Positions 1 through 10,698 of a stretch of DNA of 50,698 bases are shown here, in pieces. The notes beneath the pieces are model-generated. The model saw nothing but the letters and a program-made list of their open reading frames with translations, was not told where the DNA came from and ran no database searches. The stretch is from Phaeoceros laevis (taxonomy: Eukaryota > Anthocerotophyta > Anthocerotopsida > Notothyladales). How positions within the stretch are numbered: position 1 is the stretch's first letter; every line of letters starts with the position of its first letter. The stretch lies in assembly GCA_049999765.1 (NCBI GenBank), contig JBNGIQ010008715.1, positions 54,253-104,950 on the forward strand. The letters are read 5' to 3'. A program made the position numbers and the translations under genes.

Positions 1-78
1 ATTCTGTACATTGAGAGATATATTATGGTGGATTTATACTTTACACATGAAGTAATAAATTTTTCCATGAAATTACAG

Positions 79-1636
79 TCAACTGAAGAGAGATACAGTT
101 GACAGAGATGAAACAATTGGAGAGAAAGAGAAGCGGATATACGAACTAAAGAGAAAAAACCAGGTAAAATCATTAAGTGATTTTTCTGCAATGCAAGACC
201 ATCAATATTAAAGCTTCCTACATTTTATTTTTTTTACCTTAAGGCATATTGTACAATTACATGATTGTAGGAGCTGGAAAAATTCAAATATGTTCTGGAC
301 AATAAAATAAAGGATTTGAAGCTGCAAATTGAACCACGAGAGATTGAACTTCACAATTGCAAGAATGAAATGCAAAATATGGAAAAAGAACTTGAAAGGT
401 TGAGCCCGAGTGAAAGTACATTTCAATACTTCACCTCATCAAATGCAATGTGCTAAGATGTGCTTCCTACTTGTAGATCACACCATTCAATTGCAAAGAA
501 AGATCTACTTCTAGCTGATCTCAAGCAAAAGTTAAATGGCTTGACACGAGAAGATGTTGTACTTCGACGAAGGTTACAAGATAGAAATAACTTCATCCGA
601 CACTTTGGACATGACGTATATGAACTAGGGCAACATATCACGGTTAGTATTATCTTACTTTACTTTATTATTGTCAAACTCAATTGCTTAGATATGATCT
701 CAATCGTTATTTGCATTTCTGGGGGACAGGATTCTGAAAGTTTAAGAGGAGCTGTCAAGTCATTGTATGCAAAGTATGTTACTGACAAGGTTAAAGCAGT
801 AGTCATGGATGAAGATCTCCAAAAAGAAAACACTAGGCAACGCGATTATTTAGAACAAACGGTGCGTGATGAGGTTGAGTCTTGTATGTACGGAATAGTC
901 GTGTGTAGGTGTGTGCATCTGAAGGTATCAATTGAAGCTATAGAGGTTAAAGCATTAAACTTAAGACTGTTATGCGCTCATGCAGGTCAATGGTCTTCAA
1001 CGTAAGATGAATAAGGACGAGTTTGTGCACCACACTAGTCGACTGCGGCTCATGCATGAAAATGTAGCCCTCATCAAAGAATTAAACGAGTTACGGCGGG
1101 AATTACGCTCTATGAAACTTATGTCACAAAAAGGTGTGCCAATCAAGCCAGACAAAGGGGAGCTAACTGAAGAATCACGAATGGAAAATAAGTTGCAGTT
1201 GATGATTATAGACAAGATTAAGGACATTGAGAAGCTAATGGATCAAGTGAAGCAATTGAAATGTGAGCTCGATGTGAAGCAAGAACGTATTGAATATTTG
1301 GAATATCTGATCGCCGAAGGAGAGCGAGTCAATAGGAGGCCTGGATCACGAGAAGAATTGCCCCCAATGGATTCTCCAGAAGACGACAACAATGGGAGGA
1401 ACTCTCCCAAGTTAGAAGCAGTACTTGAAGATGACCCAAAATCATATAGATCTGATGTAAGTTCAGAGCCACAAACACATCGTTCAGGTTTAACCAAATC
1501 AAAAACAAGCTCTGAAGATGTATATGAAACTATGAAGCAAAAAGCGGAAAATATTAACGTGGATGTGAAAAACGTGGTGGAAGGTATGGTCAACATGCTT
1601 GAAGCTACTGGATCCAAATCAAATGCAAATAAATAG
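79..1636 (+). CDS. CFAP57: CFAP57 (WDR65) homologue, C-terminal part
   Basis: Five 3' exons of a gene that begins upstream of the window: 79-163, 271-398, 477-642, 730-861 and 986-1636, all phase-consistent with GT-AG introns. The first exons read as coiled coil ([20 protein letters not shown], then [10 protein letters not shown], then IEPREIEL), the signature of the coiled-coil half of cilia- and flagella-associated protein 57. The last exon carries the family's conserved block [16 protein letters not shown], followed by a charged low-complexity tail. CFAP57 is an axonemal protein that helps assemble or regulate inner dynein arms, so in a land plant it should act in sperm flagella. The N-terminal WD40 half lies outside the window. 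The stop is TAG at 1634-1636. The family call is strong; the far C-terminus after about 1340 is not conserved enough to check by eye. Confidence 0.85.
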
Positions 1637-2332
1637 AATCTTTGAAGTCTCATTCAAATAGCATAATCGTGATTTCCTTATTACACATGTTATAATTCTC
1701 ACAAGCATTTTAAGCATAAATATTTGATTGGTCCCTCTAAAAGATTTTTGTAACCTTTGAGATGTGGGAAAGGGCTTAGAAAACTATCCAAAGTGTACTT
1801 GCTCAACTATGAATAGCTATAGATATGAACTACACATGATATATAAAAGCTAGAAATCTACTAGGGCCAGAAGCCTTCCTAAAGTGTGATGGCCTCCAGG
1901 CCTTTTCTATAGTTATTGACCGTGAGTTCTACTAAGGCTAGGGAGCTAGTGTTGCAATGTTCGATGGACTCACCGGTAGTGAGAAATCTTCAGCCTAAGA
2001 CATGACCTTACGTAATTAGGACGTGAATCACTAGAGCAGCACACTTGTAGTTGGCCACATGTGCCCAGACTCTGGAGTCGTGGAAAGGACAAGTGTTCTT
2101 ATGGGTCGCATGACTAGGCATTTATACCCACGCGAGGTCTGCTACTGTGCTACATCGGCTACGCAGCCTATGCTCCTCTGCGCCACGCAACTGCACATGA
2201 CACGTCTGTTCGTAATTTCGTACCATCCTAAACCAGTCCCGTCCTGCCGATGTTGGAAGTCGCTTTGCAGCAGTCGTCATGTGAACCCACTCCGTAGAAG
2301 GTTGTGCGAGAGGAGAGGGCACAGCCGCAGAC
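1637..2332. other. Intergenic, no gene recognised
   Basis: AT-rich DNA between CFAP57 and the RCCR gene. The open frame at 2059-2478 has no recognisable domain and overlaps the RCCR first exon in another frame. It probably contains the RCCR promoter and 5' leader. Confidence 0.5.
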
Positions 2333-3431
2333 ATGTCCATCATCCTAGCTTGGCCGCAGCTGGTTCCATCATCCTGCTCGTCTCTCTTGCCAGCGCGGTC
2401 GTCTTTGAGCTTACTTCGGGGCCGCCGAGAACTGGTCCTGCTTCCTGCTGCCACGTCGAGGAGGAAGCAGCGCTGTAGAGTAGTCCGGGCGGCAGAAGTG
2501 GAGGCGGCGGCGGCGGACATGGCCTGGGCGAGCTTCCCTCATCTGGCCGCGGCCGGAAAGCAACTCATGTCTGACATCGCAGGCAGCATGCAAGAGGAGC
2601 TGGGGCCCCTGCTGGAGCACAGCCTCACCCCTGAAGATGTCCGGCACTTCAAAAATGGGCAGGGCAACAGCGAAGGGTCGGTAATTCTCAGGGCAGGCAA
2701 GCCGGGCTCCAAGGTACCCTCTCGCGAGGAATCGCCTTCTGGTGTGCGAGGGAAGAGAGCTGTGGTGCAACCTCTGGCTCTGACGCCCTACCTGCCTGTG
2801 CATGTGTCTCTTCCAGATCAAATTTGTCCTGAGGTCGTGGCTGCACGTTGAGGCTCCCTTTGGGACTCTCAACATCGCTTCCCTCCTTGCCATGCTTGGG
2901 CCGGAGACAGATGCCCCGCATTTCCTGTTCGAGTTCATCCAGAATGGGCCCAACAGTCTCGTTGTTGTGTTAGACCTACTCCCTCGCAAAGACCTGGTGC
3001 TGGACACAGACTACCTGAAACGCATCTACGAGGACTCGAAGTTGGAGAGTATCCGGGCTGAGCTCGAGAAAGCTGCGGCTGTGCAACCCTACGTGTCCCC
3101 GTCCTTGTTTGTGCGGAGCATCATCTCCCCAACTGCCTTGCTGTTGAAATTCCAAGGAGCGCTGCCCTCCGGCGAGCCTGTCGAGGGAGGATTGGACAAG
3201 TTGATCTCGAAACTGCTGCATCCTAGTGCCAAGGAAGTGTTCCTCGCCTGGCTGGATACATATCGGAACAAGGGCCACCAGCCTGAGGGGGATGAGAAAG
3301 GCCATCTTGCCAAGAGGGATGAGAAAATCAGAAGCCAAGGGGTGGAGGTAGACCTAACTTCCAACATGCCTCGCCTGTTTGGCCAAGAAATAACAGACCG
3401 TGTAGTGGCTGCATTCTTGAAGGGGGAGTGA
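2333..3431 (+). CDS. RCCR: Red chlorophyll catabolite reductase (RCCR/ACD2)
   Basis: Two exons, 2333-2713 and 2817-3431, joined in phase 0, give 331 residues; the Arabidopsis protein is of similar size. The first 60 or so residues are rich in Ser, Arg and Leu and low in acidic residues, as in a chloroplast transit peptide. The body shows family blocks: LRSWLHVEAPFGTLNIASL, HFLFEFIQ, SLVVVLDLLPRKDLVLD, SPSLFVRS and EVDLTSNMPRLFG. The Glu in HFLFEFIQ and the Asp in EVDLT correspond to the residues proposed to be catalytic in the plant enzyme. The protein reduces red chlorophyll catabolite to a primary fluorescent catabolite in the PAO/phyllobilin pathway, using ferredoxin, in plastids. The start at 2333 is chosen because it supplies the transit peptide; ATG 2519, just before the mature region, is an alternative. 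It converges on PIG-C, 119 bp away. Confidence 0.93.
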
Positions 3432-3550
3432 GAAAGCAGCTACAGCTGCCCTCCTTCATGCTTTGGACTTATCGTCTCCCTGTGGCAACAGGAACCAGCA
3501 CCCGCTATTCTACAATAGTCTGCAGGAGGCAACGAGCTGCCTGCTTACAT

Positions 3551-4471
3551 TCAGTCCAGATCAAAACAGAGCTTGGCCTCGTCCCAAGGACCATTTATCT
3601 CAAACTTGTACTTCTGAATTCGTATTAGCCAATAGGGACACACAAAGTTCACCAAAAGCACGACAAGGACGAACAGAATAGAGGCAAGCTGGTTAATGTG
3701 GAAGAGCAGGGCACAAGTGACCAGCATCCACAAAACAGAACATGCCAGGAAGAGGCTCGCTGACCGCTGCATAATCGAGTGGGCCACGAGAGGAAAAAGA
3801 AGGAATGACTCCAAGGAGAACAACATGAGAGCGAAGACCAGCCCCTGGGAGGAAACACGGGATGCAATGAGGACAGAGGCAGCTATGGATGCGTTCAACG
3901 ACACGTTAGAGGAGAGCGGTTCAGCTCGTAGGGCATCTTCCCGAGCAGACACGCTGTAGTCATGAAAGTACAGGTGGAGCAGCAGGAGGCATACTGTTGA
4001 AGCCCAGATGGAGTCGGAACTGATGGACCTGGTGAGCGTCTGAAACACTGGGTTCAGCACATACAAAACACTCACGAACAGGCCGAAGTTCTTTAAGTTG
4101 TCCAAAACAGAAGGAACATCCCAGGCCTTCCTCGTGGTGGCCAGAAGCACCAGCAGGTTAATCACCAGGATGCTGGCATCGATTGTGAGAAGCGAAGACG
4201 CATCCAGCCCGCCTGTGAGAGCATGTGTCCACACTACAGCCACCGTACCTACCACACTGAAGTGCTGAGAAACTGCCACAGAGTCCCGCACCACTGTGCC
4301 CAGGTCACGCTTCACCACGTTTGCGTTCACCACCATGGCCTCGAGGAAGGAAGCATCTGTGTAGTTGTCCTTGTAGCCGGCCTGCTCCCCTCCATAAAGC
4401 GTTTTCTTCCAGCTGCCTCCACTAGATGCTCTGATATCATCACGATCAACTCCAGCATGAGCCATCATCAT
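3551..4471 (-). CDS. PIGC: PIG-C / GPI2, GPI-GlcNAc transferase subunit C
   Basis: A single uninterrupted ORF of 306 residues. The N-terminal motif WKKTLYGGEQAGYKDNYTD followed by FLEAMVVNANVVKRDL is diagnostic of PIG-C/Gpi2. The rest is a chain of hydrophobic segments (roughly residues 75-125, 130-150, 155-170, 190-240, 245-290), as expected for a polytopic ER membrane protein. It is a subunit of the phosphatidylinositol N-acetylglucosaminyltransferase that starts GPI-anchor synthesis on the cytosolic face of the ER. Two Met codons precede the used context (MMMAHAG), so the exact start may shift by one or two codons. The gene lacks introns, is convergent with RCCR and lies downstream of the POL5-like gene on the same strand. 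The enzyme for the next pathway step, PIG-L, is about 11 kb away. Confidence 0.93.
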   Translation of the reverse strand: MMMAHAGVDRDDIRASSGGSWKKTLYGGEQAGYKDNYTDASFLEAMVVNANVVKRDLGTVVRDSVAVSQHFSVVGTVAVVWTHALTGGLDASSLLTIDASILVINLLVLLATTRKAWDVPSVLDNLKNFGLFVSVLYVLNPVFQTLTRSISSDSIWASTVCLLLLHLYFHDYSVSAREDALRAEPLSSNVSLNASIAASVLIASRVSSQGLVFALMLFSLESFLLFPLVAHSIMQRSASLFLACSVLWMLVTCALLFHINQLASILFVLVVLLVNFVCPYWLIRIQKYKFEINGPWDEAKLCFDLD

Positions 4472-4837
4472 GAGTTTCCACAGCCATCCGCAAAGATCAG
4501 GCCCGAAAGTCGCACGCCGTAACCTGCTGCAAGGAGGGGTGGCAGAATTTGGCCACCTTAACTTTGTGCCCTTAAGCCCTTTTCAGACCAACATGCACCA
4601 AGTTCTGGTGGTCGCGCATGTCTGCAAAAGGAAGTTCTCCATCCGGAACACTGTATACAGTTGAACAATAGACCTGAACTAGTGTCCACGCCCTTGAACC
4701 TGAATGCTCATCAGGAGCCCCGACCTAGTAATTACCAGGTTACCAACCGCTGTCTTCTGTGACAAAAAGGAAGGCCGGTGGAGGAGTACAGCACGACGAC
4801 AATGTAGCTTACGCAGCGGAAAATGCGGTAGGTCACC
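4472..4837. other. Intergenic spacer between PIG-C and POL5-like gene
   Basis: About 370 bp with no convincing ORF. It should hold the PIG-C promoter and the 3' UTR of the POL5-like gene, both read on the minus strand. Confidence 0.5.
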
Positions 4838-7800
4838 TCAACTTTTCAGTTTCTTTGGCTTTTTCTGAGCCCTATTTACATCGTATTCAGAGCTCCTTCC
4901 CGCCCTGAGATGCTCGGCCTGTCCATTCTCCAATTTTGCTGAACTCGGGTCTTTCCTATCTACAGCCTTCCTCTTGGACTTTTTCAAAACTGACGGCTTT
5001 CCTACCCGGCTCTGTCCACTTTGTGTGCTCTCCGCCACGGCCACCAATCTTTCTTCCAAACTCTTCAACCTGCTTGTCAACTTCTTCTGAGGCAGGTCCA
5101 GAACCTTCAGGGATGCCAAGAGCCCAGGCACATCCACAATGTCCACCAGGCTTACGTTAGGATACACATGTGGCAAGCATTCCAAGCACAACATGCAGTA
5201 GCCCAATGCTTCACCCCGCTTGGAGGATTTCTCTGGAGGCTTTTGGAACACTGTGACGATGGTTTCACCCAACATTCCTAAATGTGGTTCGAGAACCTCT
5301 GCCAAGCTCCCAACAGCAGCAGGTGTTTGCTGCTGCTTTCCACCCTTGGACTTCACAAATAGAGATATCAGTTGCAGAGCTTGACACTGAAGAAACTCAT
5401 TACGAGCTGATCTACCTTGCTCCAGAAGTATATTAAGCATGAATTCCCCGACCCATGGGTGTCTTGTCAGCATCTCAATAAAGAATGAGACCCGCAGTCG
5501 GCACTTTTTGTTCTGAAAAAAGTCCTGTAAGGATCCCGAACACAAGTTCCTGACATCTGAGTCACCTTGGAGCTCATTCGCCAAGCAGGTTCCCTGTAAC
5601 ACCTTCAGCAGCCAAAGCGCAGACAGTTGTGCTATTTTTCCAACCACCTTATTTGGCGACCTGGCAGCAAGGCGTAATGTCTTCCCAAGCAGCTCCTTTG
5701 CAGAAGATGCACTCACTTCAGAGCCTTTTGGATACGGTTTGACCTTGATTATTCTGTTCTGCAAAATGTTGCCTATTCTCCCAGCCACCTGTGCATTGCC
5801 TTCTGGCGTGCTGGCGATGCTAAGCTGCTGTAGTAACGATGGTAGCACGATAAGAACCAAGGGGCTGGAAGGGTTTTTGTGCAAGTAGATTTCCAGGAGT
5901 GAAAGACATCGCAGTTTAAGCTCTGTCAACTGATTTTGAACATCCTTACTGCCCTCACTACCATCACCACCTGCCTTTCTCTGTTGCAAAATCTTCGAAA
6001 GGTGAACATCCATCTTGAACATCTGCTCATCATCCATGTCAGATAATTCTTCATCATCAGCATCAGTCACATTAGCCATCCCGTTTCCTACTGGTTGCAA
6101 TTCTCTCCTAAAGCCAACCTCCTCCTTTTTTGTAAGTTTCTGATTTGTGGCACCTCCTTCCTCATCTGCTTCCTCATCATTCTCAGTCTCGTCTTCAAAT
6201 GCATCACTGTCAGCTTCTTCCTCACCATCCTCAGATTCATCCCCCATGTCACTGCTAGCTTCACTGTCATCATCAAGAGCAATACCATCGTCCTCGTCAC
6301 TGTCATCATCCTCAACACCAAAAGAAGGCTTGTGCCGCATGGTTGTAGGCTGCTTCCGGACAATCCGCAGTATAGACTGCAGACCTTCGACAGTTAGGTC
6401 TCCGGAAAATGCCTTGAACACATGCTCTGCAGATGCTCGGATGCGTGCCGAAGGGTGCGTCAGAATTGACAACACAACATCTACAAGCACATCCATGCTG
6501 TGTGGAGTCTCATCATCGATAGGTTTGACAACTGCAAGTGGCACATCAAAAAGCTGCCCGAACACATGCTGACAGAATAACATGAGCTCTGCAACAACTT
6601 CATGCACTGAGCCAGGATCAACATACAATTGCAGCAAGAGCTGTACCAAGAATGAACGCATTGCTCTTAGCTTCTCTACACAGTCCTTGTCACCTTTCCC
6701 CATAGCCTTGGTTATTTGCTCAACAGCAGCATGAAGCTCTGCAATGGCCTTGCTGTCATCTTCTGACACTGGATGCACAATGGAAACAGTGCCAAGTTTT
6801 CGCACCCTACCTAGAAAACCTATGACAAAAGCTCCATAATCATCTGCCTGCTGGTTAGCTGTAGTGTCTTCAAGTTGCCGACTTTGTTGAGCAGCAGGCA
6901 CAGACCGTTGTGCACCTACAAGAAGGCTGGAAAGTCTTTCCAGACACAAGGTTCGTGTTCTATCTGTGATGTGATACTCAGGCCACTCCAGTTTTTCACC
7001 TATTTCTGTCCTGATTTCCTTGGAATGAGACCCTGAATGGAAAAGCCCGTGAAGTGCCAAGAAACAGAGAACTTGCTTCTGCAGACGTGCACGGGCAGCA
7101 GGTTCCAGGTCCACCACCTTGAAAACTGAGCACAGCTGCCCCAAAACCCATGCTTTCCCAGGATCTGTGGATGGCTGATCCTGAGTAGTAAGCTCTTCGT
7201 CACTGGCATGTTGGGTGTCTCCATTGACAGGCAAAGTCTGTTCCGCCAGGTGGGTGAATGTGCTCCCTGATGTAGCCCCAGCTGGGTCTTGCAGAAACAA
7301 TGCAACCAGGCCATTGATAAGCGACTTGCAACTTGCTTCACATGTCAGCCTACTGGCAAGGCCCATCACTGTGCGAGTCTTTGTGTAGCTATCAAATGTC
7401 CCATGGCTGCTACGCTGCAAGCTAGTTATTGCTGCAATTGTACGTGGATCATCCTGCTGTGCCCAATTACAAAGTTCCTGCAGGCATCTCTGGGCGGATT
7501 TATACAGCAAATTCTCCTCTCCTGCAAGTACATCTGCAAGACATCGCACAAATGCTCCACTTAAAACAATCCCCACGGAGGATGGACCCAAACTGGGGAG
7601 TAGGAACATCAAAAGCTCCATCGCGAGGTGCTTCCGTTCATGTGACGAGGGCAATAGGGCTCCTTCAACCACAACTTCCCAAAAAGTTGCCAACCTCCTG
7701 TCCAAACCCTCGCCGGAATTTCCAGTTGTCATTTTTTTCCTCTTCTTTTTGTCACCAACCTCCACGGTGTTCCCTTCGAGCAGGATCCGCAGAAGAACTG

Positions 7801-8902
7801 GCCACATTGAGTGCATCCTTGGATGACTAGTCGAAGATTCTTTCAAGACAGGGACGAGTGACGACAAGTGGTCGACATCAAAAATTTCACGCAAATCGTC
7901 GGAGCCCGGCAGCAATGCACAGCTCTCCCTCATGGAAGCCGGCAGCTTGTTGTGCAATTTCAAAGCCAGTAACAACGACTCAGGGCTGCCTTTGTCCGCC
8001 TGTACCTGAATCCACTCCTGGAACACAGGAGCGTCAAACACACTGCTTTTCAAAAACTTTGGCGACAAAGGTTCCACAAACTCAATCAGCAGAGAAACCG
8101 ACGGCTCGCGCAAGAAGCTCTTCTGAGAAGCAAGTGACAAGAGCTGTTGCGTGAGCTCTTTTGCAACGTCTGGCGCCAAGCCCCTACCCCTGAATCCCCG
8201 GATTACAGCACCATAGGCGAAGAGCCGCCCTAGCAGCACGTCCCTGGCGTCCTTGCCTTTCATCGACGAGCTGACCTCCAAATTTTTGTGCACCAGCCTC
8301 AATACGGCTCCCCCGTCAACACAAGTCAAGGAACCTGCCACAGCAGCCAGGGCAGCTGCGAATCCCTGCCGCACACTCTCTCTGGACGACGCTACGCCCC
8401 GCACAAGCCTGCTCAAAGAGTACCGCAATGCGGGAGCACAGTCCGGCAACAGTGCCTCGTCGCTGGCAGCCCCGAGCAACATATTTCCCGTCGCTGCTTC
8501 CCCTTTCTTCCCGCTCTCCTCCCAAGCGCGCTGTGCATCCCTGAGCTCCCCCACCAGAGCCGCGGCCGCCTCCTCCCTCGCTGTCGCATCCCGCAGCGAC
8601 AGATTCCAGTATATCTGCAGCCCAACCGGCTTCTCGACAGCATCCGCATGCTCCATGCCTCCATTCACGAGTCCAATTTCAGGTTCAGCATCCCGAGCTT
8701 CCCCGTTCTCATCAGTCACCTTGTCCCTGTCGGCCCCTGCGGAATCCCCCACCTCGTTCAAGCCTGCTTGCTCAACTTGCTTCGGCTTCGTCTTCTTCGT
8801 CTTCTTCTTCTTCTTTTCCACCTCGATGCTGGACTCCGCCCGAAGCACTTCTGCTGCGAGCTGGGGAGCCGGTTCCCCTTGGCGCCGGCGCTTGGCCCCC
8901 AT
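4838..8902 (-). CDS. POL5 / MYBBP1A-like rDNA-binding nucleolar protein
   Basis: One uninterrupted ORF of 1354 residues. The N-terminus is basic and Lys-rich (KKKKKTKKTKPK, about residues 31-42), a nuclear/nucleolar signal. The stretch IYWNLSLRDATAREEAAAAL near residue 100 matches the entry to the DNA polymerase V/MYBBP1A helical-repeat domain. Long alpha-helical HEAT-like sequence follows. A very acidic segment (Asp/Glu/Ser, about residues 850-920) and a basic C-terminal tail (KKPKKLKS) complete the family architecture. Yeast Pol5 and animal MYBBP1A are nucleolar, bind rDNA-associated complexes and affect rRNA synthesis and ribosome assembly; despite the old name they are not DNA polymerases. 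A 4-kb gene without introns stands out among multi-exon neighbours. The family call is good; the role is taken from other organisms. Confidence 0.85.
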   Translation of the reverse strand: MGAKRRRQGEPAPQLAAEVLRAESSIEVEKKKKKTKKTKPKQVEQAGLNEVGDSAGADRDKVTDENGEARDAEPEIGLVNGGMEHADAVEKPVGLQIYWNLSLRDATAREEAAAALVGELRDAQRAWEESGKKGEAATGNMLLGAASDEALLPDCAPALRYSLSRLVRGVASSRESVRQGFAAALAAVAGSLTCVDGGAVLRLVHKNLEVSSSMKGKDARDVLLGRLFAYGAVIRGFRGRGLAPDVAKELTQQLLSLASQKSFLREPSVSLLIEFVEPLSPKFLKSSVFDAPVFQEWIQVQADKGSPESLLLALKLHNKLPASMRESCALLPGSDDLREIFDVDHLSSLVPVLKESSTSHPRMHSMWPVLLRILLEGNTVEVGDKKKRKKMTTGNSGEGLDRRLATFWEVVVEGALLPSSHERKHLAMELLMFLLPSLGPSSVGIVLSGAFVRCLADVLAGEENLLYKSAQRCLQELCNWAQQDDPRTIAAITSLQRSSHGTFDSYTKTRTVMGLASRLTCEASCKSLINGLVALFLQDPAGATSGSTFTHLAEQTLPVNGDTQHASDEELTTQDQPSTDPGKAWVLGQLCSVFKVVDLEPAARARLQKQVLCFLALHGLFHSGSHSKEIRTEIGEKLEWPEYHITDRTRTLCLERLSSLLVGAQRSVPAAQQSRQLEDTTANQQADDYGAFVIGFLGRVRKLGTVSIVHPVSEDDSKAIAELHAAVEQITKAMGKGDKDCVEKLRAMRSFLVQLLLQLYVDPGSVHEVVAELMLFCQHVFGQLFDVPLAVVKPIDDETPHSMDVLVDVVLSILTHPSARIRASAEHVFKAFSGDLTVEGLQSILRIVRKQPTTMRHKPSFGVEDDDSDEDDGIALDDDSEASSDMGDESEDGEEEADSDAFEDETENDEEADEEGGATNQKLTKKEEVGFRRELQPVGNGMANVTDADDEELSDMDDEQMFKMDVHLSKILQQRKAGGDGSEGSKDVQNQLTELKLRCLSLLEIYLHKNPSSPLVLIVLPSLLQQLSIASTPEGNAQVAGRIGNILQNRIIKVKPYPKGSEVSASSAKELLGKTLRLAARSPNKVVGKIAQLSALWLLKVLQGTCLANELQGDSDVRNLCSGSLQDFFQNKKCRLRVSFFIEMLTRHPWVGEFMLNILLEQGRSARNEFLQCQALQLISLFVKSKGGKQQQTPAAVGSLAEVLEPHLGMLGETIVTVFQKPPEKSSKRGEALGYCMLCLECLPHVYPNVSLVDIVDVPGLLASLKVLDLPQKKLTSRLKSLEERLVAVAESTQSGQSRVGKPSVLKKSKRKAVDRKDPSSAKLENGQAEHLRAGRSSEYDVNRAQKKPKKLKS

Positions 8903-9632
8903 CGCTAGTCAGCAACGACCCAACACAATTTTTCTGGCAGGACCATGAAGCCACCTAGGGCTAGGGCCTGCCTAATTGGAAGATAGAGGTAGACCTAGTA
9001 CTAGAACTCTGTTTGATTGATCTAGTCGTTGAGTTCCCAACATCCCAACAAGTTGAATATGCAAAGTGGGCCCAGTCCGGTCATCATCTGGAGTCATCAC
9101 GAAAATCATCTCGAAATCTTCTTGACTTTGTGAGTCTTTATTACTGTATGCTGTGCGCAGCGTGCATCGGCAGTGGTTACGGTCGACCCTCAGCTTCATG
9201 TGCATCCCGCATCGAATACCGTAGTCTACTCACAGTCACAGTGTCTCACACTCTGTTATTGAGGAGGACGGCGATGGCTCGATATCTAGACCAAGTCAGT
9301 GGAATTGTGGATGCATGTTGCACTGCACTTAAACTTGTGTACTGGCAAATTTTCAACCACATATATGTGCTGTAAAGATTCTAAACATCTCTCTCCGTTC
9401 TATTTCAACTTCTTTCAGGTAGGTTCTATTCGAGCAGATTAATGGCTCCTAATTCGGCTTTAAACCCTGTCTATAGTGAGAGGGATGCGTCAGATGAAAG
9501 TGCACTTAAAAGAGAGATTCTACGTCTTCCCTGCCCTGGTTTTTGCTGAATTCAACCTATGGAAACGTCTGAACACCTACCTCAGACAAACCGTTATACC
9601 CAGGCTGAGCAGAACGCGCGTGTGTAAGGGTG
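8903..9632. other. Intergenic, promoter side of POL5-like gene
   Basis: No convincing coding sequence on either strand. Short open frames at 8972-9205 and 9013-9375 show no recognisable motif. The first few hundred bases upstream of 8902 should hold the POL5-like promoter. Confidence 0.45.
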
Positions 9633-10698
9633 TCACCTTGGGTTACGGAACACAACATCAGATCGCAGCACATATTTTGTACCTCTTGACACAACCCTGG
9701 CTTCATGCAACAAGCAGCGGGCTCCGTGGATGTGCAACAAAGCCAAGCCTGCAACCGGGGAAACCTGCACACACACACATATACACCAGATGCTGGTCAA
9801 GTATGAGCTGTAAATAGAAGAAGTTGGAGGATTTTGGGACTCAACACTCAGCACCCATGGAAGTTCAAGCAACCCAATCCCTGAAGTCCACCACCCGCAC
9901 AAGCCCAAGCTCCAACCGACCTCTGCAACCACGCGTCTTCTCTCATAGAAGACAGTCTCTCCTCCACCCAATGCGGTGTTCTTGTCCTCACCAGAACCAG
10001 CCTCCTCCCCACCTGATAGATAAATCAGCAGAGTGTACTCGGTAGCTAACCCGCCACCGAGGGCAACACTTTCGTCAATATGCTGGCCGAACCGCTGACC
10101 TGACACGTATCTGCAAACTGCATGAGATGACGAAAAGAGGCTGATCCTCCATACCCTGATTCATGAATCCTTTTGCCAGAGCTGTGAAAGCTGTGCCTAC
10201 CTGTAGAAGCGGAAATTTGGATTCAGTCCAACAGCTCTTTTGCCTCTCACAGTTACGTCCTCAAACAGAGACTCCAGCCCCGCTTTCCAGATCGTCTCTG
10301 CCAGCATAACACTTTGTAGCGAGACACGGCCATTGTCTCGGAAAGCCTCTCCTCTTGCTGGCCCCCCGCTGCCTTGCTGCTGAAAGCCAAGCGCCTCTGC
10401 ACATTGGACGAAGGATTTGCACTCCTGGAGAGACAAGAACCCCGGCACCTGCGACACAGAAGCTGCCTTGTCACAGCCTTGCACATCATCAGCTCCTACT
10501 GGCAGCAGACAAGATGCAAAGGTGAAGGTCGGCCATTACAGTAAACAGGTCCAGGCCGCGAAGCTCGTGCCTGGTCAAATCTAGATTGCCCTTCTTCAGA
10601 GCGGGCCATGTCTGCGAGGCGCTGGCACGTGCTGCAGCCTCTCCGGCCCGAGTCTCGCCATGCCTCCTCTTGAGACTGGGCTTCACCCGGACAGCCAT
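9633..10698 (-). CDS. 2-oxoglutarate/Fe(II)-dependent oxygenase, prolyl-hydroxylase-like
   Basis: Four exons: 10540-10698, 10201-10448, 9921-10110 and 9633-9764, about 242 residues. Junctions are phase-consistent and conserved sequence runs across them (GLDLFT to VPGFLSLQECKSFV, FRFYR to YVSGQRFGQHIDES, VVAE to VSPVAGLALLH). The Fe(II) site is visible as H-x-D in GQHIDES (about 145 and 147) plus the distal His in LLHEARVV (about 219). Lys in GTKYVLRSD (about 229) is the likely 2-oxoglutarate ligand. The family matches a conserved plant 2OG oxygenase of prolyl-4-hydroxylase type with WPALKKGNLDL near the N-terminus. No signal peptide is seen. The substrate is unknown. An upstream in-frame ATG at 10764 is possible, but the sequence before Met 10698 contains a plausible acceptor. 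Confidence 0.85.

Noticed and set aside
2059-2478. 139-codon plus-strand frame before RCCR
   Set aside because: No domain; overlaps the RCCR transit-peptide exon in another frame.
2411-3007. 198-codon minus frame opposite RCCR
   Set aside because: Antisense shadow of a GC-rich coding region; no recognisable protein.
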